Of a stretch of DNA of 41,232 nt, positions 27,201 through 34,423 are shown in pieces. A model generated the notes under the pieces. It was not told the DNA's origin and made no database searches. It saw only the letters and a list, made by a program, of their open reading frames with translations. The position numbers and the translations under genes were made by a program. The DNA is from JALCLA01 sp965653565. Lineage in GTDB: Bacteria; Pseudomonadota; Gammaproteobacteria; Xanthomonadales; Xanthomonadaceae. The first letter of the stretch is position 1. Each line of letters starts with the position of its first letter. The stretch lies in assembly GCA_965653565.1 (NCBI GenBank), contig CBFHAI010000038.1, positions 1 to 41,232 on the forward strand. The letters are read 5' to 3'.

Positions 27201-28417
27201 GCGTGACGACGACCGGCGCACCGACACCGACGCTGACCTACGAACCCTACGAAAACTGGCCCGCAGGCCTGAGTTTTTCGCTGCCGGGCGACGGCACGCT
27301 GGTGTTTGCGGGCGTGCCCGGCGCCGGCGATGCCGGCACCTACGAAATGCACCTGCACGCCACCAATGGCGTCGCGCCGGCGGCCGAACAAGTGCTGCAG
27401 ATCGTGGTGAAGAAACGAGTGCCGACCATCGTGTGGGCGGCGCCCGAACCGATCGTCGTGGGTACGGCGCTGGACGCGACGCAACTGCTGGCAGTGGCGA
27501 TGGACGGCAACGCGCCGATCGCCGGGACGCTGGATTATTCGCCCCCGGCGGGCACGCTGCTCGATACCGGCCCGGGCCAGGTGCTGTCGGTCACGTTCAC
27601 GCCGCAGGACGGCGCCACCTACGATTCCGTCACGCAGACGACGACCATCGATGTGCTGCGCAAAACGCCGGCCATCGACTGGCCGGCACCGGCTGCGATC
27701 GAAACAGGCACACCGCTGGGCGCGGCGCAATTGAACGCGACCGCGCGCGACGGCATCGACCCGGTGGCGGGCACCTTCGTCTACACACCGCCCGCCGGCA
27801 CGCTGCTCGAAGCCGGCACCGCGCAGACGCTATCGGTGGTCTTCACTCCGGCGGATGAAGCGCGCTACGAGACGGCGCATGCCAGCACCACGATCGATGT
27901 GACTGCTCCGACCGTCGCCGATCTGCAGATCGCCAACGACGTCGATCCCGCCGCCGCGCGCATCGGCAACAGCGTGCGCTACGTGCTGATCGCCACCAAT
28001 GCCGGTCCGGCTGCGGTCGCCGCGGCGCGCGTCCGCGACGTGCCGCCCACGCGCCTGGCGTCGGTGCTGTGGGAATGCATCGAGGTGGTGAACTCCGGCG
28101 CGAATTGTCCCGAGCCCGGCGCCGGCAGCGGCACGTTGGATGTCGCCGTCGATCTGCCGCCCGGCGCGTTCCTGCGCTTCGAGTTGTTCGGCACGGTGCA
28201 GCCGGCCGCGACCGGCGACTCGTTCGTCGCGTTCGACAACAGCGCGACGCTCGCCCTGCCGGCAGGCTCGCCGCTCACCGATCCGAATCCGAGCAACAAC
28301 AGTGCGACGGCGAGCGTGCTGGTGGTGCCCGAAGGCATCTTCGTCGACGGTTTCGAAGCGTCCGGCGCGAGCCTGAGCGTGCCGGCGGCCGAGCGTGCGC
28401 GTGGGCGGCGCGAATGA
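24242..28417 (+). CDS. Large secreted RCC1-repeat protein with Ig-like/DUF11 region and GFE motif
   Basis: A 1391-residue exported protein, signal peptide about 1-23. Residues 30 to about 770 contain 14 RCC1-type repeats, counted by the hallmark C-W-G-x-[ND]-x-x-G-Q-L-G (one copy reads CIGDN), each preceded by H-[ST]-C. They should form two seven-bladed propellers. A linker and Ig-like domains follow. Two closely similar beta-sandwich repeats begin TIVWAAPEPIVVGTAL and AIDWPAPAAIETGTPL. The last domain is DUF11-like (ADLQIANDVDPAAARIGNSV). The motif IFVDGFE ends 19 residues before the stop, followed by an Arg-rich tail. GGAGA lies upstream of the ATG. It is divergent from the serpin. Ligand and role are unknown; surface display is likely. 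Confidence 0.88.
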   Translation: MRRLLLLLICAIAPWFGAPRAEAQTSPSMFDGVAAKVVSGLDHSCLLDSSSQVRCWGRDDYGQLGLGAATGLQTVPALTSVGGVVDLAAGARHTCALLSAGTVKCWGRNNAGQLGNASNSGSETPNPTPLDVTGLTDVVAIAAGGEHSCALMADATVRCWGSNSGGQLGRAANAGTGTPNPTPLAVSGIADALELAAGGSHSCILTATGAGKCWGRNVSGQLGNGSTGVAVQATPVDVSGLTGAHSLTLGANHSCVLTSAGSAKCWGEVGFGQLGSGGGDNSMPADVVGLAGATSITAGSRHTCATLASGGAKCWGANNQGQLGNPLLAGEIFAVLPLPVEVVGLAQAVSVTAGDSHSCAITRFGGVLCWGTNNQGQQGADAFFPWRVAPAPVVEAAAGVLRATRTYTVDGNPVTQPVQTIAAGRSTTCTLTAARTPLCWGRNDFGQVGNGTTTNAWSPVRLSGLRSNVAELAAGQFHTCALAGDGTVYCWGVNHQGQLGIDTAFGTRNAPNQVPGLTGMTAITAGDQHTCALSGTGEVWCWGDDLHGQLGDGGSSVSSFTPRLVSGVTGVVAIDAGSKHTCALTSFGETFCWGDNVRSQLGDGSTTTRAAAVAAVAFYNNVIAISAGGLHTCVLYADATASCIGDNSGGQLGNGTFLQGSTAQAVTNLSGIVHLAAGLEHTCAVTSSGAMWCWGDNAHDQLGDPDIVRSNVPVAIAGPGSGMLRTAAGWQHSCALSAAGTLGCWGRNEFGELGRGNLAPVGRPAWILSGQTLDFSPPASLPAGQFVLLSAAVSGDSGQPGRFERWPATRCALAGLQQNALYATNVGLCAVKSLVWAGIGSSGTFVPPPQQSRLLRIVRGQPTLAVTSSENPSPPPSARTLVLTATLGAAASTSANVSFCANAVTTNAGCSGGTLLCTVPANSSPIRCDVTSLPTGTHAITAYFAGDANHFPATSAALTQEVYAGVAPTFTSPDSVTFTIGTPATFSVTTTGAPTPTLTYEPYENWPAGLSFSLPGDGTLVFAGVPGAGDAGTYEMHLHATNGVAPAAEQVLQIVVKKRVPTIVWAAPEPIVVGTALDATQLLAVAMDGNAPIAGTLDYSPPAGTLLDTGPGQVLSVTFTPQDGATYDSVTQTTTIDVLRKTPAIDWPAPAAIETGTPLGAAQLNATARDGIDPVAGTFVYTPPAGTLLEAGTAQTLSVVFTPADEARYETAHASTTIDVTAPTVADLQIANDVDPAAARIGNSVRYVLIATNAGPAAVAAARVRDVPPTRLASVLWECIEVVNSGANCPEPGAGSGTLDVAVDLPPGAFLRFELFGTVQPAATGDSFVAFDNSATLALPAGSPLTDPNPSNNSATASVLVVPEGIFVDGFEASGASLSVPAAERARGRRE

Positions 28418-28448
28418 CGGGAGTCGTCGGGAATCGGGAATCGGGAGA
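28418..28448. repeat. Short heptamer tandem repeat, unit CGGGAAT
   Basis: Immediately after the stop codon of the RCC1-repeat gene are CGGGAGT (28418), CGGGAAT (28428 and 28435) and CGGGAGA (28442). The unit differs by one base from the complement of the array at 1-66. Both arrays sit at a gene's 3' end. Confidence 0.75.
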
Positions 28449-28451
28449 CGA

Positions 28452-28469
28452 AGCTTCGTGAGTGAAGCT
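28452..28469. terminator. Small hairpin between convergent genes
   Basis: AGCTTC (28452-28457) pairs with GAAGCT (28464-28469) across a 6-nt loop, between the convergent RCC1 and kinase genes. The stem is short and there is no T tract, so the terminator role is tentative. Confidence 0.35.
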
Positions 28470-28475
28470 GGTGTT

Positions 28476-31217
28476 TCACTCGCGCCGGAAGGCGGAATCG
28501 GCGGGGTAGCTGTGCTCGAACAGGGCGCGATAGTCGCGTTCGAGTGCAGCGGCGCCGGACACATCGCCGGCCTCGCGCAATACGCGCGCATGGGTCAGCG
28601 CATAACGCGCCGTGCGCGGGTTTTCCGGCCCCACCGACGCCAGCGTGATCTGGTAGGCGCGGCGCGTGGCTTCGAGTTCCGCAGCAAGATCGCCGCTTGC
28701 GCGCGCGATGCGCGCGCGGGCGGCGGCGGCACGCGCACGCAACTCGGCTTCCAGTGCATCGCCGACCGCGTCGACCTGGTCGAGCAACCCGGCGGCCTGC
28801 GCGTACTCGCCACGTCCGAGGTGCCACAGCGCCAGCGGCAATCGCGCGTGCGGCAATCCCGGCGAGTGCGGATCGTTGGCGGTGATCGATGCGATCTTCG
28901 CTGTAATGATGGCGCGCGGCTCGTCGCCGGTGTCGCCGCTGGCGACCAGCACATTGGCCAGCGCGATGCGGATCACCTGCAGCCGATCGTTGTCGCGTTC
29001 GCCCGTGGCGCGCGCCTGGATCGCCTCGGCCTCGCGCATGCGCGCCGCGGCGTCGTCGTAACGACCGCGCGCGAACTCGAGCAGGCCCGCGCCGAGCAAC
29101 GCCTGCGCATACTGCGTGCTCTGCTCGCCATTGCGTGCGCGCAGCACCGGCAGCGCCTGCGCCAGCAACGCCTCGGCGTCGTCGAAGGCACCGTGAAAAG
29201 CCAGCATCTGCGCCAGGCTGGCGCGGTCGGAGGCGAACACCGAACTGTCTTCGCCGTATAGCGCCCGACTCACTTCGAGCCGCTCGCGCCGCACTTCGAC
29301 ATTGCGCGCATGCTCGGCGGGCCGGTCGCGATAGTAGAGCGCGCCGCCGTAGACGATCAGCGCGCGGCGGTATTCGGCGGTGCGGGTCGCGCCGGCCTCG
29401 CGATAGATCGCCACCGCGCGCTCGCAATGCGGCAAGGCCTGCGCCGGCGAGCGCGCGAACTGCACCGCACTGCACAGATCGACCAGCGCCTGCGCCAACA
29501 CCAGCGGCGCCGGATTCGACGCTTCGCGCAGCCGGAAAGCTTCCTGCGCCGCGGCGAGGATGTCTTCGCGCGGACGGTTGGCGACATTCAGCGCGTTGGC
29601 ATAAACGCTCCACGCATCGGCCAGTTGCGCGATGTCGCCGGCGGCGTGGCGCTGCGTGAGTTCGAGGGCGCGGCGTGCGGCATCCTCGCCATCGGCGGTC
29701 GACAGGCGTGCCGCCATCAAGGCTTCGGCCTTCGCGCGCAGACTGCGTGCCGCGGCGAGCGGTTCGTCGACGGCCGGATCGAGCGACAACCGCGCCGCGT
29801 CTTCCAGCAGCGACGCGCCGGCGTCGCCCTCGCCGATGCCGCGATAAGCATTGCCCAGCGCATCGAGCAGGCGCGCGCGCACGCGCGGCTCGTCGGCCAG
29901 TTCGGCAGCGATGCGCGCGGCGCCGCGATCGAGCACGTCGCGGGCGCTGAAGTCGTGGCGTTCGCTGCGCGTGGGGTCGGAAAGCGCGAAGGCCGAGACG
30001 AGAAATTCCGTCGCACGCTGCGCGGTGCGCGCCTCGCGCCGTGCGGCGTCCGCCTGTTCGCGGGCGTGACGCTCCGCCAGCACCAGACGCCAGGTGAAGC
30101 CGAGCGCCAAGGCCAACACCAGCGAGCCCAGAACGAAGTACGGCCAGCGCCGCCGCAGCAATCGCGCGAAGACATAGACCGGCGTCGCGCGCCGCGCGAG
30201 CACCGGTCGATGCAATGCGATGCGCGCGACGTCTTCCGCCAGCTCCGCCGCCGAGCCGTAGCGCGCGGCCGGATCGAAGGCGCAGGCGCGCGCGACGATG
30301 GCGTCGAGATCGCCCGCCAACCGCCGCTTCCACGACACCGGCGCCGGCGTGGCGCTCGGCACCGGCGCGTCTTCGCCGCGGCCTTCTTCGGGCGGCAGGT
30401 CGGCGCACAATTCGTACAGCATCAGGCCGAGCGCGTAGACATCGGTCGCGGTGCCCGGCGGCTCGCCGCGCCGCTGCTCGGGACTGGCATAACGCGGCGT
30501 CAACGGATTCGACGATGCCAAGGCCGCGTCGGCGGCAGCGACAGGTTCGGCACCGAGCGTGCGGGCGATGCCGAAGTCGAGCAACACGGGTCGGCCCTCG
30601 GCATCGACCAGCACGTTGGACGGCTTCAGATCGCAATGCACCACCAGGCGCGAATGCGCGAACTGCACCGCGCGGCAGATCGATACGAACAGCGCCAGGC
30701 GCGCGCTCAGCGGCCGGCCTTCGCGCCAGCGTTGCAGCGCCACGCCTTCGACGAATTCCATGACCAGATAAGGCTGGCCCTCGGGCGTGGCGCCGCCATC
30801 GAGCAGGCGCGCGATCTGCGGATGCTGCAGGTCGGCGAGCAGTTGGCGCTCGTGCGCGAAGCGCGCGGCGGTGGCGTCGTCGGCCAGGCCGCGAATCAGT
30901 TTGACTGCGGCGCGCTGCGCGAAATGTCCGTCGACGCGCTCGGCCAGGAACACCGCGCCCATGCCGCCGCGCCCGATTTCGCGCACCAGCTGCCAGGGGC
31001 CGAGGCGGTCGCCGGCGCGCAATTCGGTTTCGGTGAATTGCGCGGCGAGGCTCGCCAGCGCGCCGCGCGATCGCGTGTGGGTGGCGTCGTCGCCGGCCAG
31101 CAGCGCCAGCACCTCGGCGCGCTGCCGCGCGTCGGCACCGGCGCGCTGCAGGGCCGGATCGCGTTCGCGCGCCGGCAAATCGCAGACCTGCTCGAACAAT
31201 TCGCGCAGCCGGCTCAC
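28476..31217 (-). CDS. Transmembrane Ser/Thr protein kinase with TPR region (pair B)
   Basis: A 913-residue Hanks-type kinase. The kinase domain (about 76-340) shows GRGGMG (82-87), Lys106 (AAVKLI), Glu123 (HERQLL), HCDLKPSN (194-201) and DFG (214-216). The HRD arginine is replaced by Cys, so like pair A it is a non-RD kinase. A single transmembrane helix lies at about 359-380, followed by some 530 residues of tetratricopeptide-like helices (ARLLDALGNAYRGIGEGDAG and similar). The start codon overlaps the stop of the sigma-factor gene by 4 bp (ATGA), the sign of a two-gene operon. Expected role: sensing at the envelope by the TPR part and phosphorylation of a partner, perhaps the adjacent sigma factor. 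It converges with the RCC1-repeat gene. Confidence 0.9.
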   Translation of the reverse strand: MSRLRELFEQVCDLPARERDPALQRAGADARQRAEVLALLAGDDATHTRSRGALASLAAQFTETELRAGDRLGPWQLVREIGRGGMGAVFLAERVDGHFAQRAAVKLIRGLADDATAARFAHERQLLADLQHPQIARLLDGGATPEGQPYLVMEFVEGVALQRWREGRPLSARLALFVSICRAVQFAHSRLVVHCDLKPSNVLVDAEGRPVLLDFGIARTLGAEPVAAADAALASSNPLTPRYASPEQRRGEPPGTATDVYALGLMLYELCADLPPEEGRGEDAPVPSATPAPVSWKRRLAGDLDAIVARACAFDPAARYGSAAELAEDVARIALHRPVLARRATPVYVFARLLRRRWPYFVLGSLVLALALGFTWRLVLAERHAREQADAARREARTAQRATEFLVSAFALSDPTRSERHDFSARDVLDRGAARIAAELADEPRVRARLLDALGNAYRGIGEGDAGASLLEDAARLSLDPAVDEPLAAARSLRAKAEALMAARLSTADGEDAARRALELTQRHAAGDIAQLADAWSVYANALNVANRPREDILAAAQEAFRLREASNPAPLVLAQALVDLCSAVQFARSPAQALPHCERAVAIYREAGATRTAEYRRALIVYGGALYYRDRPAEHARNVEVRRERLEVSRALYGEDSSVFASDRASLAQMLAFHGAFDDAEALLAQALPVLRARNGEQSTQYAQALLGAGLLEFARGRYDDAAARMREAEAIQARATGERDNDRLQVIRIALANVLVASGDTGDEPRAIITAKIASITANDPHSPGLPHARLPLALWHLGRGEYAQAAGLLDQVDAVGDALEAELRARAAAARARIARASGDLAAELEATRRAYQITLASVGPENPRTARYALTHARVLREAGDVSGAAALERDYRALFEHSYPADSAFRRE

Positions 31218-31762
31218 GCCATCGCCTTGTTGATGAAAGCGCGCGCGAAACGCAGGTCGCGCCCGACCGTCACCGGCGACAGTGCCAGCAACTCGGCGAT
31301 CTCCTCGCGCGACAGGCCGGAGAACGAGTGCAACTCCAGCACGCGCGCGGCGCGGGCGTCTTCGGCTTCGAGCTGGCGCAAGGCCTGGTCGAATGCCGCC
31401 AGATCCAGCGCCTCGTCGCCGCCGAGTCCGGCGTCAGGATGCAAGGTCACCGACAGGCCGGGCGCCAGGCGCCGGCCGGCGACGATGGCGCGCGCCCGAT
31501 CGGTCAGGATCGAGCGCATGTACAGCGCGGCGACGGCAAGGAAGTGCAGCCGGTTGGCGAAGGCCTTGCCCGAGCCGAGCAAACGCGCCATCGCTTCGTG
31601 CACCAGGTCGGTCGGCTCCACCGTCACCGCATGCCCCTCGCGCGACAGCCGCTGCAGCGCGATTTTCCGCAGCTCGGCGTACAGGCCGGGCATCGCGTCT
31701 TCCAGCGCATCGCGATCGCCGCGTTGCCAGGCCTCGATACGGCGGGTGATCTCGGCGTGCAT
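31214..31762 (-). CDS. ECF-like sigma factor, TIGR02999-type (pair B)
   Basis: A 182-residue sigma factor of the kind first noted in Planctomycetes and Gammaproteobacteria (TIGR02999, from memory). Region 2 includes TVEPTDLVHEAMARLLG (47-63) and HFLAVAALYMRSILTDRAR (73-91). Region 4 includes LELHSFSGLSREEIAELLAL (142-161) and SPVTVGRDLRFARAFI. The kinase-TPR gene begins within its stop codon, so expression is coupled. It differs clearly in sequence from the pair A sigma factor, so the two pairs are not a recent duplication. The ATG at 31762 matches the family N-terminus; the ribosome binding site is weak. A TATACT element lies about 30 bp upstream. Confidence 0.9.
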   Translation of the reverse strand: MHAEITRRIEAWQRGDRDALEDAMPGLYAELRKIALQRLSREGHAVTVEPTDLVHEAMARLLGSGKAFANRLHFLAVAALYMRSILTDRARAIVAGRRLAPGLSVTLHPDAGLGGDEALDLAAFDQALRQLEAEDARAARVLELHSFSGLSREEIAELLALSPVTVGRDLRFARAFINKAMA

Positions 31763-31791
31763 CCGGCAGTAGGCGAGGTGAACCAGGCTGA

Positions 31792-31797
31792 AGTATA
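31792..31797 (-). promoter_or_regulatory. Candidate -10 box (TATACT) for the pair B operon
   Basis: On the minus strand the sequence GAGTTTTATACTT stands out as A/T-rich in a GC-rich context, about 30 bp before the sigma-factor start. No good -35 box lies at the expected distance, so the promoter may be activator-dependent or the match fortuitous. Confidence 0.3.
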
Positions 31798-31921
31798 AAA
31801 CTCCGGCGGTCCGCGCCGAACACGATATGGCGCGGCGTCGCTGCGGCGAGCCGATGATCCCTGCCCCGTCGGCGCCGCGTACGTACGGCTATCGCGCCCT
31901 CGCGCAGACCGTAGCCGCCCC

Positions 31922-33298
31922 ATGAAATCTTTCACTTCCGTCACCTGCCTGGCGCTCGCCATCGCATCGCCGCTGGCGCTCGCCACGCCGGCCGGCCAAC
32001 TCGATCCGGGCTTCGGCAATTCCGGCCGCCGCGTGGTGGCGATCGATCAGGGCGGCGAACTGGTCGACAACGTCGGCGAAGTGCTGGTGCGGCCCGACCT
32101 GCGCGTGATCGTGGTCGGCGATGCCGAGACCACCGGCGGCGGGCTGCGCAGCGCGATCGCGCTGACCCGGCTGCTGCCGAACGGCACCGTCGACGTCAGC
32201 TTCGGCAATGGCGGCAAGGCGGTCCACAGCGAACCGGCGTGGACCTCGCTGCGCGGACTGGCGGCCGATCTGCAGGCCGACGGCAAGATCGTCGTGGCCG
32301 GCACGGTGCGCAAGACCGCCTTCTTCACTACCGACTCGTACCTGTGCCGCTTCCACGCCGACGGCGCGATCGATACCAGCTTCGGCGACATCGCCACGCC
32401 CGGCTGCCGCGCCTATGCGCCGGGCGGTTTCTACGGCGTGCGCGTGCTGGCGAACGGACGCATCGCGGCCGCCGGCAGCGAACGCATCGACTCGGAAGAC
32501 CGCGCCCTGGTGGCCGTGGTCGATCCCGACGGCGAACCGACCCTGGGCTTCGGCAGCCAGGGCCGCGCCATCCGCAACGCCGATGCTTATTTCGCCGACG
32601 TGGCGGAGGCCTCCGACGGCACGCTGGTGGCGGTGGGCGTGGCCGATGATTCGACCTCGCAACCGAAATTCATGATGGGTGCGATCGAAGCCGACGGCCA
32701 GCCCGATTTCGGCTTCGTCGACAGCGGCGGCGTGTTCACGCTCGGCTTCGGCGCCAACCGGATTTTCTGGGGCCAGTCGGTGGTCGTGGCGCCGGACGGC
32801 AGCTACGTCGCATCGGGCAGCGCGGAACTGGTCGAAGGCGAAGGCCTGCGCACCGCGGTGGCTCGCGTGCACCCGGATGGATCGGCCGCCGTCGGCTTCG
32901 CGCCGTTCGGTTTCCGCTTCTACGATCCGTGCCCGGCGGTGTGCGACATGCGCGGACAGGACGTCAAGGTGGCCGACGACGACAGCATCGTGGTGGCCGG
33001 CAATTTCAGCAGCGATGGCAGCAGCGAACGCAGCGACATGTACGCGATGCGGCTGTTTTCCGACGGCACGCCGGATCCCGACTACGGCAACAAGAATCCG
33101 GCGCGCCCGGGCATGTCGGTGGTCGGCTTCAATCTGGTCGGCGGATTGTCGTACGACACTGCCCAATCGCTCGCGCTGCAGGGCGACAAAGTGATCCTGG
33201 CCGGCGCGGTGAGATCGACCAAGAGCGCCGGCGACAACGACTTCGGCATCGCGCGGCTGGCCGACGGCGTCGGATTGTTCGGCAACGGGTTCGAGTAG
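31922..33298 (+). CDS. Secreted delta-60 repeat protein with GFE tail
   Basis: A 458-residue exported protein, signal peptide about 1-22 (LALAIASPLALA). It is built of about seven delta-60-type repeats (TIGR02608 type). Each has a strand such as DGKIVVAGT, GRIAAAGS, DGSYVASGS or DSIVVAGN, and a turn such as LDPGFGNSGR, VDVSFGNGGK or IDTSFGD. Such repeats form a beta-propeller. The protein ends exactly with LFGNGFE, the shared C-terminal motif, directly after the last strand (FGIARLADGVG). The ATG at 31922 precedes the signal peptide directly; the ribosome binding site is poor. It is divergent from the pair B sigma-kinase operon with 159 bp between them. Function unknown; probably extracellular. 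Confidence 0.87.
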   Translation: MKSFTSVTCLALAIASPLALATPAGQLDPGFGNSGRRVVAIDQGGELVDNVGEVLVRPDLRVIVVGDAETTGGGLRSAIALTRLLPNGTVDVSFGNGGKAVHSEPAWTSLRGLAADLQADGKIVVAGTVRKTAFFTTDSYLCRFHADGAIDTSFGDIATPGCRAYAPGGFYGVRVLANGRIAAAGSERIDSEDRALVAVVDPDGEPTLGFGSQGRAIRNADAYFADVAEASDGTLVAVGVADDSTSQPKFMMGAIEADGQPDFGFVDSGGVFTLGFGANRIFWGQSVVVAPDGSYVASGSAELVEGEGLRTAVARVHPDGSAAVGFAPFGFRFYDPCPAVCDMRGQDVKVADDDSIVVAGNFSSDGSSERSDMYAMRLFSDGTPDPDYGNKNPARPGMSVVGFNLVGGLSYDTAQSLALQGDKVILAGAVRSTKSAGDNDFGIARLADGVGLFGNGFE

Positions 33299-33414
33299 CG
33301 GCGGCTCGACCAGCGCGGGTTCGAACGACGCGTTTCCAGATGGCGCAAGCTCGATCGCCCGGCCCGATCAACTTGAGTTCGACCGCAGGATGATGCGGCC
33401 GGGCTTGAACGAAA

Positions 33415-34002
33415 TCAGCCGCGCAGACGCAGCGGCTGACGCCACGCGCGCACCAGAGCTTCGGCGAAAAAGTACGGTGTCCACACCAGCGGATAGATCC
33501 AGGCCGGCGACGTGCTGGTGAGTTCGCCGTGCGCATCGGGCACCGGCTCGCTGCCGAAGGCCAGCATCAGCAGGATCATCGACACGAATCCCGCGCCCCA
33601 CATCAGGCCCGAATACCCGGCGCCGGTGAACAGCCAATCGCGATGCGCGGCGGACCCCGCGCGCAAGCCGGCCGGCGGCATCACGCGCGCCAGCAGCAGC
33701 CAGAGCGCGATGATCCAGATCTGCGGCATGTTGGTGTTGGCGCCGCACAGCCACGACGCGCCGAGATAGCCGGCCGCCACCAGCACGAAACAGGCGTTGC
33801 GCACCGGCGCCAGGGCGATCGTGTTGAGCGTGCTCGCCAGCACCAGCGCGGCGGTGGCGAACATCTCGAACACGACGGGCCAGAACAGCAGCGCCATCGT
33901 GGTTTCGCCGTCGAATCGTTCGCGCATCAGCCACAACACCGGCACCGCGGCGGCCGAGAGCAGATCCATCCAGCCGTTCCTGAGCAACTGCGCGAACGTC
34001 AT
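33415..34002 (-). CDS. Multi-pass membrane protein of unknown function
   Basis: A 195-residue hydrophobic protein with about five predicted transmembrane helices (around MDLLSAAAVPVLWLM, ATAALVLASTLNTIALA, ACFVLVAAGYLGASWL, IWIIALWLLLARV and GFVSMILLMLAFG) and a basic C-terminus (RAWRQPLRLRG). I do not recognise a family. The frame is open to an ATG at 34173; I prefer the ATG at 34002 because the extra 57 residues are Arg-rich and hydrophilic, but neither start has a clear ribosome binding site. It lies alone between two GFE-tail genes and is divergent from the subtilase. A role with those secreted proteins is conceivable but unsupported. Confidence 0.7.
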   Translation of the reverse strand: MTFAQLLRNGWMDLLSAAAVPVLWLMRERFDGETTMALLFWPVVFEMFATAALVLASTLNTIALAPVRNACFVLVAAGYLGASWLCGANTNMPQIWIIALWLLLARVMPPAGLRAGSAAHRDWLFTGAGYSGLMWGAGFVSMILLMLAFGSEPVPDAHGELTSTSPAWIYPLVWTPYFFAEALVRAWRQPLRLRG

Positions 34003-34423
34003 GCGGGACGGTCGCAGCGAGTCGAAAAATCGGCGCAGAAAAGCGTCTCGATCATCGATAGCGCGCGGTTTGCCCCGATGGCCGGAATATGCGTTGCCGA
34101 GTAGGCGCCGCCGCCGCGGCGCCGACAATCGGGCGCGACGGAGAATGTCGCCGCTCGATGATCGTTCTTGCATGAACGCTCTGCATTAACGCGCCGACGA
34201 TTATTCCTCACGATTGTTCGATCCCCGACGCCGTCCGCGCCATGCCCAATCACCGGCCGAGCGAGCATACTGCCCGGGCGGTCGCAGCGGCGGACTATCG
34301 GCTTCAGCAGGCCGTTTCGCGTGGGGACGCAGCGGCCGGAGCGGTCGGTCATCGAGCCGGGCAGGAGCACGTGCACGAACTGCGCGGCAGCCACCGCGTC
34401 TGGATCACCAAGGGGAATGTGCA
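34003..34423. other. Intergenic region before the subtilase gene
   Basis: This 421-bp divergent region must contain promoters for both flanking genes. An A/T-richer patch is present at 34166-34215, but no convincing paired hexamers are visible. A perfect 7-bp-stem hairpin, GGCGCCG (34104-34110) with CGGCGCC (34117-34123), is present. The region up to 34173 would be coding if the longer start of the membrane-protein gene is used. No RNA gene is supported. Confidence 0.45.

Noticed and set aside
27979..30636. 885-residue minus-strand frame crossing the RCC1 and kinase genes
   Set aside because: It is an R-rich shadow of the kinase-TPR gene in another frame; both flanking genes have clear domains.
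15270..31217. TPR kinases considered as part of an antiphage or NLR-like defence system
   Set aside because: There is no nuclease, NTPase or other effector beside them, and the overlapping sigma-factor genes fit a transcription-control role.
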